Source: Rhyacophila brunnea
Taxonomy: Eukaryota > Arthropoda > Insecta > Trichoptera > Rhyacophilidae
Direction of reading: 5' to 3'
NCBI GenBank assembly: GCA_022495005.1
Contig: JAGYXB010000825.1
Location: forward strand, 6,386,001 to 6,450,000
Length of the DNA stretch: 64,000 bases
In this document: positions 1 through 12,800 of the stretch, one piece after another
Numbering within the stretch: the first letter of the stretch is position 1
Layout of the letters: every line of letters begins with the position of its first letter
Translations under genes and position numbers: made by a program
The notes under the pieces: generated by a model
Told to the model about the DNA's origin: nothing
Databases searched by the model: none
What the model saw: only the letters and a program-made list of their open reading frames with translations

Positions 1-2415
1 ATCGTGGGTTTTCTTAAAACATTCTGTGATAGTTAACACGGCACTTAATCTTCAGTATACTTCGACTGCTGATGATTTAAGTGCAAGAGTCAAATTATCC
101 ATGTTTGAATTCTCTGAGAATGATCTACAATCTTGGATACATAAGGGATTGAAAGCGTGATGATTTTTAAATTAAATAATACTTCAAATATGTTGACACT
201 TTAAATAGTGTTGCATCAACAGCTTTGTTGACATTATGTTTTGCCTAGCTTTATTACGCAATACCAAAAGAAACTTTTATAGTACGTATAATATTGTATA
301 ATGCTTTTCTTATGACATACCGTGTAAATAAATTATATTTTGATATATTAGTCTTGTAGGAATATATTCCTGTAATTTCACACTATTATAATCAACATGT
401 ATCCGCATTTTACATTGTTTCATTGTCTTTTGTCTTTAGCATAATATATTATGAATGACAGAAATTGTTATGATTCCATGGTCTTTATATTTATTTACAC
501 TTGAAGGGTACAGGAGAAGAACATGTTACATCACACAAATGTCAAACTGAGATATCGTCGATTAAAGACATTAAAATCAATGACTCTAAAGGGCATTGGT
601 TTTTGTTGTTTATAGCGCTCATCTGTTCATCCGGCGTTTCACAGGGGGAGACTTTTGGTTTATGATTCGTGAATGTAGACCATAGACAATAATGTTTTTA
701 CCCTGAACGAAATGGACATTTCTTGTTTTTACCCTGTATGATAATTTTCAATGCTTTAAAATGGTTTGACTATTACTAGTATTGCCGAAATTAAAATACC
801 ATCTTGTATACTCGGTTCAATCTACGAGACTGCATTTCCAGTTTAAAAAAAAATGTGACAACATGTTCACCTGCACCCTTCACTTATTTACAGGACGGTC
901 TACCTACGATGTTTCAACACTGCAGATAAACAGGGCCTACCGATCTTCGTCTAATTGCAGCAAAATAATAAGACCAAAAGGTCTATCTACGACAGATACA
1001 ATGTTCTCTCACGGGCATAGTGATTCACCGGTTAGGCGAAACTTTTATGATTCAGTGGAGCAGGTAGACCTTACCTGTCGATGCCACTTCATTTCTATAC
1101 ACATAACACAGTTTTTCAGACCGCTTCATAAGGAAGATCGCTCTAATGATATATCTCCAAAGCTGTTTGACATACATTTTTCTATCTTTCGATTTTCCTT
1201 TCACAATAATAAATCATGGATTGAACCGAATGTGTACTTAAAAGAATAAATTCGAAGCTGCTCTAACAACAAATTAACGTCTATCTTAGTTAGCAAGCAC
1301 GCCTACGTTAATTATTGCTCTATCATGAGGAGTCATTGGCCAAGTGCCAAGATGAAATAAATTTTAATTGAAAACAAGTTAAAGACATACATACACATAC
1401 AATTATTTGAAATTAAGTTTTTCACAATTAAATATTCTCGGTTCAATTAATTAATTAATAACTTCCGAAAATTAGTAATATTGATACTGATAGTCAGAAT
1501 CGCACAGTGGATAGAGTTTATGTCAAAATAAATCAAGTCGAGTAACATAATAGTAATATAATTTATTTATTTACATAAAAGTTTCTTTATTAACAGTTAA
1601 ATGGTATTTACTGAAATTATTAAAACAAAATAAATTGGGAATATTATATTTATATATAACGGAAGCGGTCGTAAGCGATGCCACTTAAATTCTATTATTA
1701 TAAAAATGCGTTGATTATTATTTTAAGTCTTATATTGTGTTTTTTGTTTTGTCATCTTTGAAAATATTTTATATTCAGTTTTTCAGCTCACGCCGTCTGG
1801 GTTTGGTTCCGAAACACACTAAATTTATCAAGAGTTTAAAACAAAAAAAATTATATTACGAGAGACAAACTAATTAATGAATCAAATACTGAATTTATAA
1901 TTGGTAATAAATTCATTATACTATTTATTAATTGATATGGAAACATTTACGATTTTTTGGTAAAGATAAAAAAAAACAACTCCATTTGGTGATTTCCTAT
2001 TATAAATATTGAAAGCTTTATTACTTATCGTTCATCGAAAAGAATCATTAGATATAGTTAATTATTCTTACAAAACAGTCTATAACGTTAAAACAGTATC
2101 GACAAGTCATCAGTATTTTTTAATGAAACTATCGTCTCGAGCAAGTATCAAATGTTTTTTTTTTTTTTTCAAAAATGGCTGTTAGATATACAACTTAATA
2201 TTTATTTAACATATCGTTAAGAAGATGTAAACAATTGACAATTTCGATGGTCAATAAAATACAAAAATCGTTTTGAAAAATTCATATTACGGTTGTACTT
2301 TGACAAACTAATCGAATAAATTTTAGATAACATAATATCGGAGAGGACAGTTACCATAAGTAAAAAAAAAAGAGACTATTCAGGTTTAGGTTTGTAAAAT
2401 AATGTGACATTTCAT
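1..2415. other. AT-rich flank downstream of syndapin, no recognised gene
   Basis: Very AT-rich with many stops. A 155-codon plus-strand open stretch lies at 782-1249 but it opens with TTG and matches nothing I know. The bases around 600-1250 are less AT-rich than their surroundings, so an old element copy is possible. No RNA gene was seen. Confidence 0.4.
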
Positions 2416-2418
2416 TTA

Positions 2419-2811
2419 TAGTCCAGTCAATGAATATATTGTGTCTGTCTGTCTCCTCTCCTGCCCACTGCCCATTTGCTCGTTGGCTGCAATTATCATT
2501 GAAAATTAACGATTTTCAATAACGTATATCTCGGAAACCGTTAGGAATTTGACAAATATGTATAAAAACAATTTCATAGGAAATTTAATTAGCTTTCGTT
2601 TTTATTTGAAATATTTTTCTCTTACATGCACCGTTTCCGGGCGATAAAGCAAAAAATGGGACCTTTCGACCCCCCTCCCGCCTTTAGTACTCCCAAGGGC
2701 GGGGACTTTTAGTATGTTTACTTACTACTCCTAACAAAGTCCTGAGGTCAAAAATTTTCGCATATTCCATGCACTCTACACCCATCTTTTGAGCACTCAT
2801 TGACTGGACTA
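2419..2811. mobile_element. PIF/Harbinger-like MITE with TTA duplication
   Basis: The ends are perfect inverted repeats, TAGTCCAGTCAATGA and its complement TCATTGACTGGACTA. TTA directly flanks both (2416-2418 and 2812-2814), the target duplication typical of PIF/Harbinger elements. The 393-bp interior has no long ORF, so this is non-autonomous. It includes a CCCCCCTCCC-rich patch. Confidence 0.75.
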
Positions 2812-3556
2812 TTAATTGAAATTTTATTCTAATTTCATTCTAACAGTATGTAGGTATTTAAATGACTCAATAAAATGTTGCCATATCATACATACCTTTG
2901 TCTATCAATAGACAATAAGAATTGAAAAAAAAATGGAATTGAACGATTTAAATATTTAATTAAGTATTGTTTTATTTTGAACAAGATATTCCATATAATT
3001 AAACGGTGTGTACACATTGTAAACTAATAAAACCCAAATAATCTCATAATGGAATTGATACATTAAAAAATCATTATCATAAATGAAGAAATGTATCCAA
3101 TGGAAAGCATCAAAATTTAAAATTTACACAAAAAAATCTTTGGTCCATTACAAAACACACTTTAATAAAATATTGATTGGTTGAACTTGCGTGCAGAATT
3201 GACCAGAGAGACAGAGATAATTTGAACTGAACATGGTTAACGCTTTCGCTGCTGAGTAGATAATGAGATTTTAATTGCCCCCTTTAAAATGCACGTTAAT
3301 TACATCGATCGGCCGCCTGGTCATTACGCACCGTGTGCGTCTTCAGCGTCCAAAGTATTAAATAACGTCCTATAACTGCAATTACCAGAACAATGAAAAC
3401 GGGCATTAAGAAATCTGGGATTTCGCTTTGCCGTGCCTAATTTCCATTCGATAATAGGAAAGATCTGAAATTGGTAACCGCAACCCATTGTCATTATCGT
3501 TCGTTATTTTGTTTCACTGTCAAGTAGACTACTCCACGATCATACCTATATACAGT

Positions 3557-3562
3557 TTTATT
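3557..3562 (-). terminator. Candidate poly(A) signal of syndapin
   Basis: AATAAA on the minus strand about 205 bases past the syndapin stop codon, in AT-rich sequence. The position is plausible for a short 3' UTR, but such hexamers are frequent by chance in this composition. Confidence 0.3.
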
Positions 3563-3767
3563 TAGTTATATATAGTCATTTTGATGCGATCCATTGGTGA
3601 ATTAACATAGGTGTAAGAAAAGAAACACTAAAGAGCTCCCAGAGCAAAGAAAAAAACTTTTTTGTGACATTTGTCCTTCCAGGCTGTCAACATTGGACAG
3701 ATACGAGGTGTGTATGGATGTAACGGTGTGGCATTGTAGGTAGGTGGAGTGTGGCGAGTTGGGTGGG

Positions 3768-3880
3768 TTAGTGTCCCACGGGTTCAACGTAATTGGCGGG
3801 GTAGAGACCGACACGGCCGTCCTTCCGACCTTTGCACCAACCTTGTTCGTCTTCGTCTTCTAGCTTTTCAAATAAGTCTC
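3768..3880 (-). CDS. Synd: Syndapin exon H (rest of SH3, C-terminus and stop)
   Basis: Acceptor TTTTTAG, then the codons for [36 protein letters not shown] and a TAA stop at 3768-3770. It supplies the SH3 tryptophan and the YPANYVE motif that line the proline-peptide groove in this fold. The phase matches exon G exactly. The protein ends three residues past YVEP, about where relatives end. Confidence 0.95.
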
Positions 3881-6800
3881 CTAAAAATAAGAAAATACGT
3901 TTAGCTTATGTCATGGCACTTGACTTTTTAGCATAATTAAATTTTGATATCCTTTTGTATTTTTTTTTACTGATGAAATAATTTTTTTAAATTATATACA
4001 AATGTGGACGAAATGACATTATTGTCAAATAGAGATAATTACAAGCTACTTATTGTGATAGCAATTCTGGATAGATTTTTCAATCCTGAAATTTCTGGAC
4101 ATACATGTATTTCAATCCCCGCAATAAGTATATGTTTAATCCCAGGATTGGAATATTTTAAATTATGGAATTAGTATATTATTACAATCCTCCTGTTGGA
4201 GAAAATAAATGTAAATTAAAAAAAAAAAATTAATGTTTGCTCAATTAAACTGAATTTATGCATACTGTGAATACATCGAATATTGTGTGATGTTTTTATT
4301 AAGATTTAGATTTGCAGGTATATCGGATACAAGATCCTATTATCCTGGTACAAAGAAGGGAATATTGTCTACAGTACTTAATATTAGGAGAGACATGTTA
4401 TTTCACAAATGATAATATGAATTATATTAAATTCTACAGAAAGTATGTTTTTTAAGTCGATAGCTATTTTGGTTGTAACACCATTATCAAGATTACAACC
4501 GTGTTACAACCGAAATAGCTATCGATTTAAAAAAACATCCTGAAGAATTTAATATAATTTATACTATCATTTGTAAATCTAACAAGTAACTGCTGACTCA
4601 ATTAATAAAATGTTATTGTGCCGGTAAAAGAGTAGTAGCGTAATAATTGTGAAAAAATAGATGGATTCAAAACACTAATTAATATTCACAATTTTTATAT
4701 TATCATCTTTACATTTTCTTTAATATGTAGCCATTTTTTAAAAAAATATTATTCTTTTTTAGTTCATAGAAATAAATTTGAAAATCCCTGGATTTCATTA
4801 TTTTTATGGCGGAGATTTCCGGATCAAGAAATTAAACGGTATCCTGAAATTGCAAACCCTGATTAAGATAAGATGTCTTTTTTTTTAAATAATGTGTTGA
4901 GGCATATTACATGTAATTAAACTCCCATAAAAACTAAAACACACCTTGTCTAAAACTGAGCTCATCGCTTTCAGCCCCTTGGTAGTCGTAGAGCGCCCTG
5001 ACGGGAACCCCCGGCTCGCCCGTATCCGTGAGGGGCTCTGCTGCTCCATCCACCTCGTTCTCCCCTGACCCGTCCTCGTCCCATTCTTCCTCCTCGAAGG
5101 GGTTGCTCTCGTTGTTTTTGTTGTTGGCCGCATTGTTCGTGGCACTTGCCGATTGACTGGTCGAGTTTGTCGTCGTTACCGTTGTGGACGTCGTCCGTGC
5201 CGGACCTGTTCCATTTCTAAAATCGAAACAAAAGTCAAATTATGTTTTCTTTAATACGGAAGAACCTATAGCCTAATCCTTTTTACGATAACATTAAATT
5301 GAATAACCTGCCACCAATCATAGGATCATGAGATAGAGATTCTGGATACCGATATGATAGGAGCAAACAAGTGAGTGACAAAATAACTTCTTCTGGCTCT
5401 GAAAATTGACTCTGTTTGGTCAAACCACTGCTACATATTCACCAAGAATTGTTTCTTTTGTCTTATCGTCTCCTATGTGATTAACGTAGTGCAGATCTTT
5501 TTATTTCGCATTGAAAATATATAACTTAGAAAATCCTCAGACTTGGGTGAGCAGCCTAGTGATTAGAGTTCTCGTCTGGATGACGAAAAACGTTAGTTTG
5601 AATTCCATTCCGTCTTTTTAACAGGTAAGTTTATGAGGCTTTTGAGGCCAATGTATTTTATGTAAAGATAATATTGTAGATATTATCGTATCCATCATTA
5701 GATACACACACACAACTGGAATGTATTTCAGAAACTATTTTCGTGAATAAATTTAACAAAAATTAATTTCTAAAATTTATTTTGAAAATCTTTTTTTTTC
5801 TTTTGAATTTAGATGTTTACTTTGCCAAGATTCAAAATGCTTTTCCATCATAAAAAATGCACTAATGCGGCGTTTTACGTGGGCGAAGTCAATGCGATGG
5901 GGTGCTGCACGAAAATATCAAACAGTCAAGGCCACCTGTAGTGGCGTACGTGCAGATATTACCCGGCGAGCGGTGCGGGGCTTCAGCGACGCGATCAAAT
6001 GCACAATACATAAATGTGCGATGGTGACAGCTGGTGAGTCAGCTACACGTAGGACAACGATGCCGCTTCAAATTGTTTTGGATCGTATCGCTTCAAACCG
6101 CATCGCGATCGCGTTAGCATCTACTTCGCCCACGTAATATACGTATAGCTTAATTATAACATCCTATGGTTAGCAAACGTATTATAATTTTGGTTATTAA
6201 AAAAATGTAATTATATTGTTTTAAGATATAATTCAAGAGCAAATATTGATGCATACCATGATTTTTACACTTTTTATGAATTTTGTACTACAGGCAACAT
6301 AAAAAAAGATGGCAACACTGTACAATTAAGATTAAATGCCTAAATAAGTTGTATATGCATTGACTCACGTGATTGTCTTCTGTGGGGATGATATAGTGGG
6401 TTTCTTGTCGGCTGCCGTGGGCGCAGAAATGTCGTTCTTGTCCACCTTCTCCTTGCTGTTGGTTAGTGTGGTAGACGCCGACACTCCGCCACCGCCACTC
6501 TTGGTGGGGGCCGCCGCCTTGTTATTCGAGGGGGGCAACTCCTGAATGACATGCCAATGATCCGCATTAGGTACTCAATAGTATTAGGAAGATCCAATAA
6601 ATAATCACAAACGATAAATACATGAATGAAACTCTTGCATTGCTTATGTCACTAGTTATGTCAATGTATTTACACATACATATTCTATCCATAAACAATG
6701 CGCAAGGTTCATACTCCAACTCTAGTTACACAAAATACAGTGCTCCTCCTGACACGTCTGTAGTGATATAAAACTCTAATGTGTTTGTGAGTAAACTCAT

Positions 6801-9800
6801 CACAAGTGTATGTCGTAACAAATTGACCAACTATAATATAGATCACAGTAGCTAAGGGTGGAGGTAAGCCGTTTTGATCCTCCATAGATAGTGAATATTA
6901 AGCCTTGTTAGTCATACGTAATTGTTTTTATTGAACTAAGACTACAATTTACAGATGGTATTAGTTAGTTTTTAAAAATCAATTTAACCTTGCCTAAATC
7001 AAACCATAATAGTTTTGGTATACTTTGAGCAATATGACAAAATTGTGCACAATTTTTCATTCATACTTATTTGTTTTCGTTGGATTAAGAATACATATTA
7101 CACATATTGTTGGTTCATTTTTTTAATTCATTAAGCCCTGCCTAACCGAACCTAGATAAAAAATATTATTCTATCTATAAAATATCCAAAGTTAGATGAG
7201 TATTTTTGACTATTGTCTATTATGGATGGTTTCGCAGAGTTTAATTGAATTTTAAAAACTAACCAACACCATTTGTAAATTGTAGTATTATTTCAATGAA
7301 GACGAATACGTATGACTGACAAAGTTTAGTGTGCACTATTTATGGCGGATCTTGACAGTCTACCTCCACCCTTCGCCACTGATAGATGATATTATTAACA
7401 CTGAATGTTTGTAATAATATAAATGCACCCTGTATATAGATATTTGGATTCACACCAGTATAATCTGAATTTAGAAATTCCAACAAAATTTAATTCTCAA
7501 CCACACCACTAACGCTGCGTAGTACATCGAGTCAAATGTTAAAAAACCCAACAGTCAAATATTCAAGATGGCTAAAAGTCATTGAACAAAAATAAGCAGA
7601 TATACATATTCATAAATTAGAAATATACCGATAGTGTTTCAATTGTTTGAAAGATATTTCTCAACCTTATTACTATCAACGTTTTGATATTTTCTAGCTC
7701 TGGGATTTGGCAGACTGTCACGGTCAATACCTGAAATACAGACAAAACAATACGAACACTACAAAATCTGTCTGTTTTGACAGAACAGTAGCGGCAACTA
7801 TTTGAACTAAAGCCAAAAATGACATTCCTACTGAGCTCCGTTGAACTTTGTTGCAAGTGCGAACGACTGTTTTTTAAGGTTATATGTAAATTGTATGTAA
7901 AACATTCCACCGTGGCATGGTTCGCCGTGAGCTTTCTTATCAGAAAGAGATGACCGTATACTATAAGGTCTCCCAATTTTATTAGATTCAATATGAACTT
8001 TAATTCAATTTACATAGCTGATTTTGGCAAAATTCATGAATTCAAGAATGAATACCTAACCTAACCTAACAAATAATCCAGTATATCGGCTATTTTCAAA
8101 ATTTGTTTGCTGCTAACTCGAAAAAGTCATAATATAAATAAAAACACCATTAGAAATTGAACATGACCGATAAATTAAAGAAAAAATGATGAAAATGTGC
8201 AAACCTTAGTCTTTTTCAATGTGTAGACACCTATTTCAGGAGCGCTCTACGAAAATAAATGAAATGCAAACAAAACATGAGAAAAACATACATGCAAAAT
8301 AAAAACAAAACATAGTCAATTAAAAAAAAAAATGACAACAATGTAATGAAAAAAATAAGTTTTTAAAACCCTTTTTGTATCATTATGCTTGTTATATTGT
8401 AAAACAAAATTATTATCAGGTGAAAGGGAATTTACAGAACATAAAACTGTGTTAACAAATCAAACTTTAAACACAACAAAATGCTTATTTACAAGGCAAT
8501 CGAATATACTGACATTAAATAAATACATAATAAGTAAAAGATATTTAAGTAATTCTATTTATCAACTCAGTCACATGTATAAAACATTTCATGTTTAAAT
8601 TAATAATTAATGAGTCATTATTTTAATAAAGTAAAGGATCCCTTCAAAATCCCATCAACAATGTAGAAATCGGAAATCTCACACATTTATAGAGTTTCAG
8701 TTCATCTATAATATCTAATGTTACACGATTTCCAGGGCAAGTCAACTGTACAAGAACTTCTAGATTAAACTACCCGATTTTGCTCAATTTAAAAAAAATT
8801 ATATCGAATTAATACAATGTTGTTTTAATTAATCTTTATTATCAACCGAGAATTTACTATGTACTGAACAATTACCTCTATTGGTTTTCAACCTTACTTA
8901 CCTTATATGATTTTGTGATATTGCTTGAAATAATTTGTACTTGTGGTTTTCGAAAGAAATTCAGGACACACTGGGTTATACTAATGGAACTCTCAACAAT
9001 TAACGGAAACAGTTGATAGGTTTTAATATATAGTAAACATCGATACAAGGTATCTCGATTCGGTTTTTGCACATGTTTCAAAACTGAGGTGATAAATTTA
9101 AATCATAAATAGGGTGAAATGAGAACAAAAACGAAATCATATTACATGTAGGTCTTCACCGACAGGCCTCTGATTGATGAGGGTGATAGGGCCCGCGGGT
9201 AAACTTTCCTTCGACTTTCCTTTGGCAATGTCTCGGAATTCCTCCGTATACTCCTACGGCCCCATCGAGTCATGTTCATAGATACCGAATTAATAGAGTC
9301 CATTCCGTTGAAACCGGGTGGTAAGGTTCACGTGCAGGAAGCAAAAAACAACATGGCAGATGATGTCGCAAGGCATCAACATAAAAAGAAAAAAAAACAA
9401 AACAAACAAATCAAAAATAATGCAGTAATAAAAACACTTGCACCATGCATCAGAGAATTAGTTGAGATTCAAGCCAACCAGGGAATTTATTTATGTCTAT
9501 TATGTTAGAAACAAATCTCCAGGCAAGTACGTTTACGTAGTTTTAAAATTATTATGATCCCAAGATGATCTCATTGATAGGTCCTATACGTTTTAATTAA
9601 TTCTTTAAATAAAATAATTAACAGATACAGTTGAAACAACTTGTAGTTCAGTTTCACAATTCAAACTTATGTTTAAATGATGTTTTTCGGTGCTAACCTG
9701 TTAAACAGCTGTACTCATTTGAATTGTTTTAAGCGATCTAGGTTTCGCCTCTGTATCTTCAGACTTATGCACATGATAAAATATACAACTGACACAGAAT

Positions 9801-12800
9801 ATAGAGACGTATTGCTTATTCCGTATATACTAAATTGACACATCGACCGTAGAAAAAGAGTGTAACTCTCATTTTTTTCCAAATAGGTTTTATTGCATAA
9901 TAATGTTGTACACAACTAAAGACACATTGTGTCCAAAGAATGTAAACTGCAAATAGTAATTTATTGTCTAGATTTAGCTAGCAATTTAAAAAAAAAAAAA
10001 AAACCAGGAAGCAACGAGGGAAAACGACTTAATTATCATTTTTGTTGATTTTTTTCTTAATTAACGTAATAGTTAATATTAGATTAGGCATATAAAAACC
10101 AAATTATTAATTATTATGTACTTGAAGGTTATATCTATTTTGTATTTTAACTTTGTTTTTGCGCCTCCTGTAAAATTTGATTTGTGTGGATTATGCCCTT
10201 TTTCGTTTCCACAGTCGATATTACATTAATTATATTATGTTAATTTAGTACATGACTGTTAGTAAGTGACTAGGTACCTGTATTCTGTGTCAACTGTGTA
10301 TTTACCATACACAGGTACAGGTGAATATGCATAGTGTCTGAAGATGCTAAAAGGTGAAACTCAGTTCGCTAAAAAGGATTCAAATTCCATCAAATACTCT
10401 CAGTCGAATGATATTATAAATTGTCCATTTGACGGAATGTTATAAAATTTTTAATTTAATGGTCTCGGTGACTCCTATGCTTTTTATAATATTATTGTGT
10501 AAAAATTAATTTTTGTAATGTTGTATGTGTTCTGTCTATCTCGATACATACATATATTAAAAAAAAAATGAATACATGTCTTATTGTTTACATGACTTGT
10601 GACAATTGTGTGACAAATATGTTTGCTTGTATTTGGATATGAGATGATATACATTGATATGTTAACAACCACAATATATACATTAACGTGTAATACTAGA
10701 TGACACACTGAATAGTCATTTTAGAAAGCAATAAGATTTTTCTAATTTTTATCTACGAATGTGACCGAACAGTGATTAAAAAAATTTCATTCAAATCAAA
10801 TCATAATATGTAGGTATTATCTTGAATATGTACTAAAAAAAGCCTGCTCGAAAAATAGCTACCCTCAAACTAATAAAGCCATATAGATAAATATTAGAAA
10901 ATCAAAAGTCTAGAAAAGTAGTTGTGAAGTAATTTAATAAACCTACAATGCTTTATTTGCCGTATTGCATAACATAGGACCTTTACTCAGGTGCCCAAAA
11001 GCACAAAGTCTGTTGCAGATGATATATAAATGGGTCGAGATTGCATGTAGTCACCTCAGATGAATGCTATCAGAGTTGACACTCGGGAAGTATAAGCCTC
11101 GGCAGATGATAATATATGAGTGTAGACATGAACACACGGTTCGTTTGAGAGTGCATTGTCGAAAACATTCATCGACAACGTGTAGTGGTGATCATTCCGA
11201 TGAATAGATATCAAACGAAGAACACGCAGTGTCGCCAACCTTGAGTGACCAGGTACCGTATGAAGGTTGAAAATGAAGAATTTTGTATGAAAGCCTGAAC
11301 GATTGGTAAATTTTCTGGGAAAAATATGTGTCATTATGATGCCTTATCTTAACTTGTCATGTGAATCAATATTTAGTGATCATATGAAATATTTTTACAC
11401 AAAAAGAGTATTATTTTAAAAATTAATAATAAAGCCACATTCATTTCATAAGATATCCGTAATTATAGCACTTCGTCAAATTATTCATATGTAAACATGC
11501 GCATTATGAAAAAATATATTTGATTAAACGTCCTATTGGAGCTGGCAATTTGACTTGTAATTTGCCATGCTATTATTTATACTATATAGGTCATGATTGT
11601 TTTATATTATTATTTCAAGGATCATTCTTTGTCGTTTAAAATAATATGTAGGTACTTTGGAGTATTAATAATATATTTTACGTGATCATTAAAAAAATGT
11701 TGATTTACATGAGAAGAAAAGGTAGGGCATCATAATGAGAGAGATGTTTTTCCTACAAATTCTACAGATTGTTCAGGTTTAGGATCCCAAACATACCTAA
11801 ATTCTAAATTTTTGGCCTATCTGAGCACCCAGGCTCTTGAGGGAGTGCAAGCTTTGCCAAATGAATGAAAGATTGCCGCATGATGATTGATGATTGTGGT
11901 CCCCCTCTCGGAGTGCTGGTGAACACAAAAAACACGGCACCAATTCATTGATCCGGTTGTGTACCAAAAAGCCGCTATCCACACCGGCAGAAATGGAGCT
12001 GACAGACGGAGCCACCCTCCTCGCCCAAACTCTGTTGTCCTTTTCCGGCGAGTTGGAGAAGCGCGGGAGCGACAGGGACGGCAGATTGTATCGCGTGTCG
12101 TCCACTATGCGGCGTGTGGTCGAAGGGAGACGGACGCAACTCTTGTAGCACCATGTCGCGCACCCTTCTCTCTCTGTCTCCGAGGTAGACAATTCATCGT
12201 CTTCTTTTAATGACGGTTGCTTAGAATAAAATGGTGGCTCAATCATTTCAGTACGATTTAATCAAAAACCTTACTAATTACTATTGTTGTCGAATACTTG
12301 TGTTCTCCATATAAATTTTATTATTCTTTACACTACAACAAGTCACAGAGCCTAATTGCAGTAGTGTAGTAGTGAAACAATCACAGAAACACCCAGGCTT
12401 CAGCAGATCACATAGAAGTACTGTGACTTCAGCCGGAATCGAACTCGGAACCTCCGGTAGAAGCCAGTGACTTAAACATTTATTATTATAACTAATAATG
12501 TTAATACAATCCTAATTTGGAACTACCTACTTATTTACACAGAATGAGACTTGAACACACACTGATCACATGTCTGGAGGTGAGCATTACCGATTGAGCT
12601 ACAGAAATAATTACTAATCACATGGAAATTTTCTGATTAACTGTGGATGCATTTGAGGCAATATATCAAATTCTGATAAAATTGTTCCAAATGATGTATG
12701 TTCATTAAAGAATGTTGCATTTTAAAATCTTGTCTATTACTGACCGTAGTACTACATCAGAAATAATGACAGTTTTCAAGAAAATGGGATCCATGTTTTA

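Noticed and set aside
3602..3814. 70-codon minus frame [16 protein letters not shown]
   Set aside because: Out-of-frame shadow of syndapin exon H and its 3' UTR.
4885..5145. 86-codon minus frame rich in Arg/Thr ([13 protein letters not shown])
   Set aside because: It is the wrong frame over syndapin exon G; the correct frame gives [11 protein letters not shown] and the SH3 start.
5865..6137. 90-codon plus frame [20 protein letters not shown]
   Set aside because: It covers exactly a MITE with 15-bp inverted ends; the ORF results from its GC-rich subterminal repeats.
6360..6545. 61-codon plus frame over exon F
   Set aside because: Antisense shadow of syndapin exon F.
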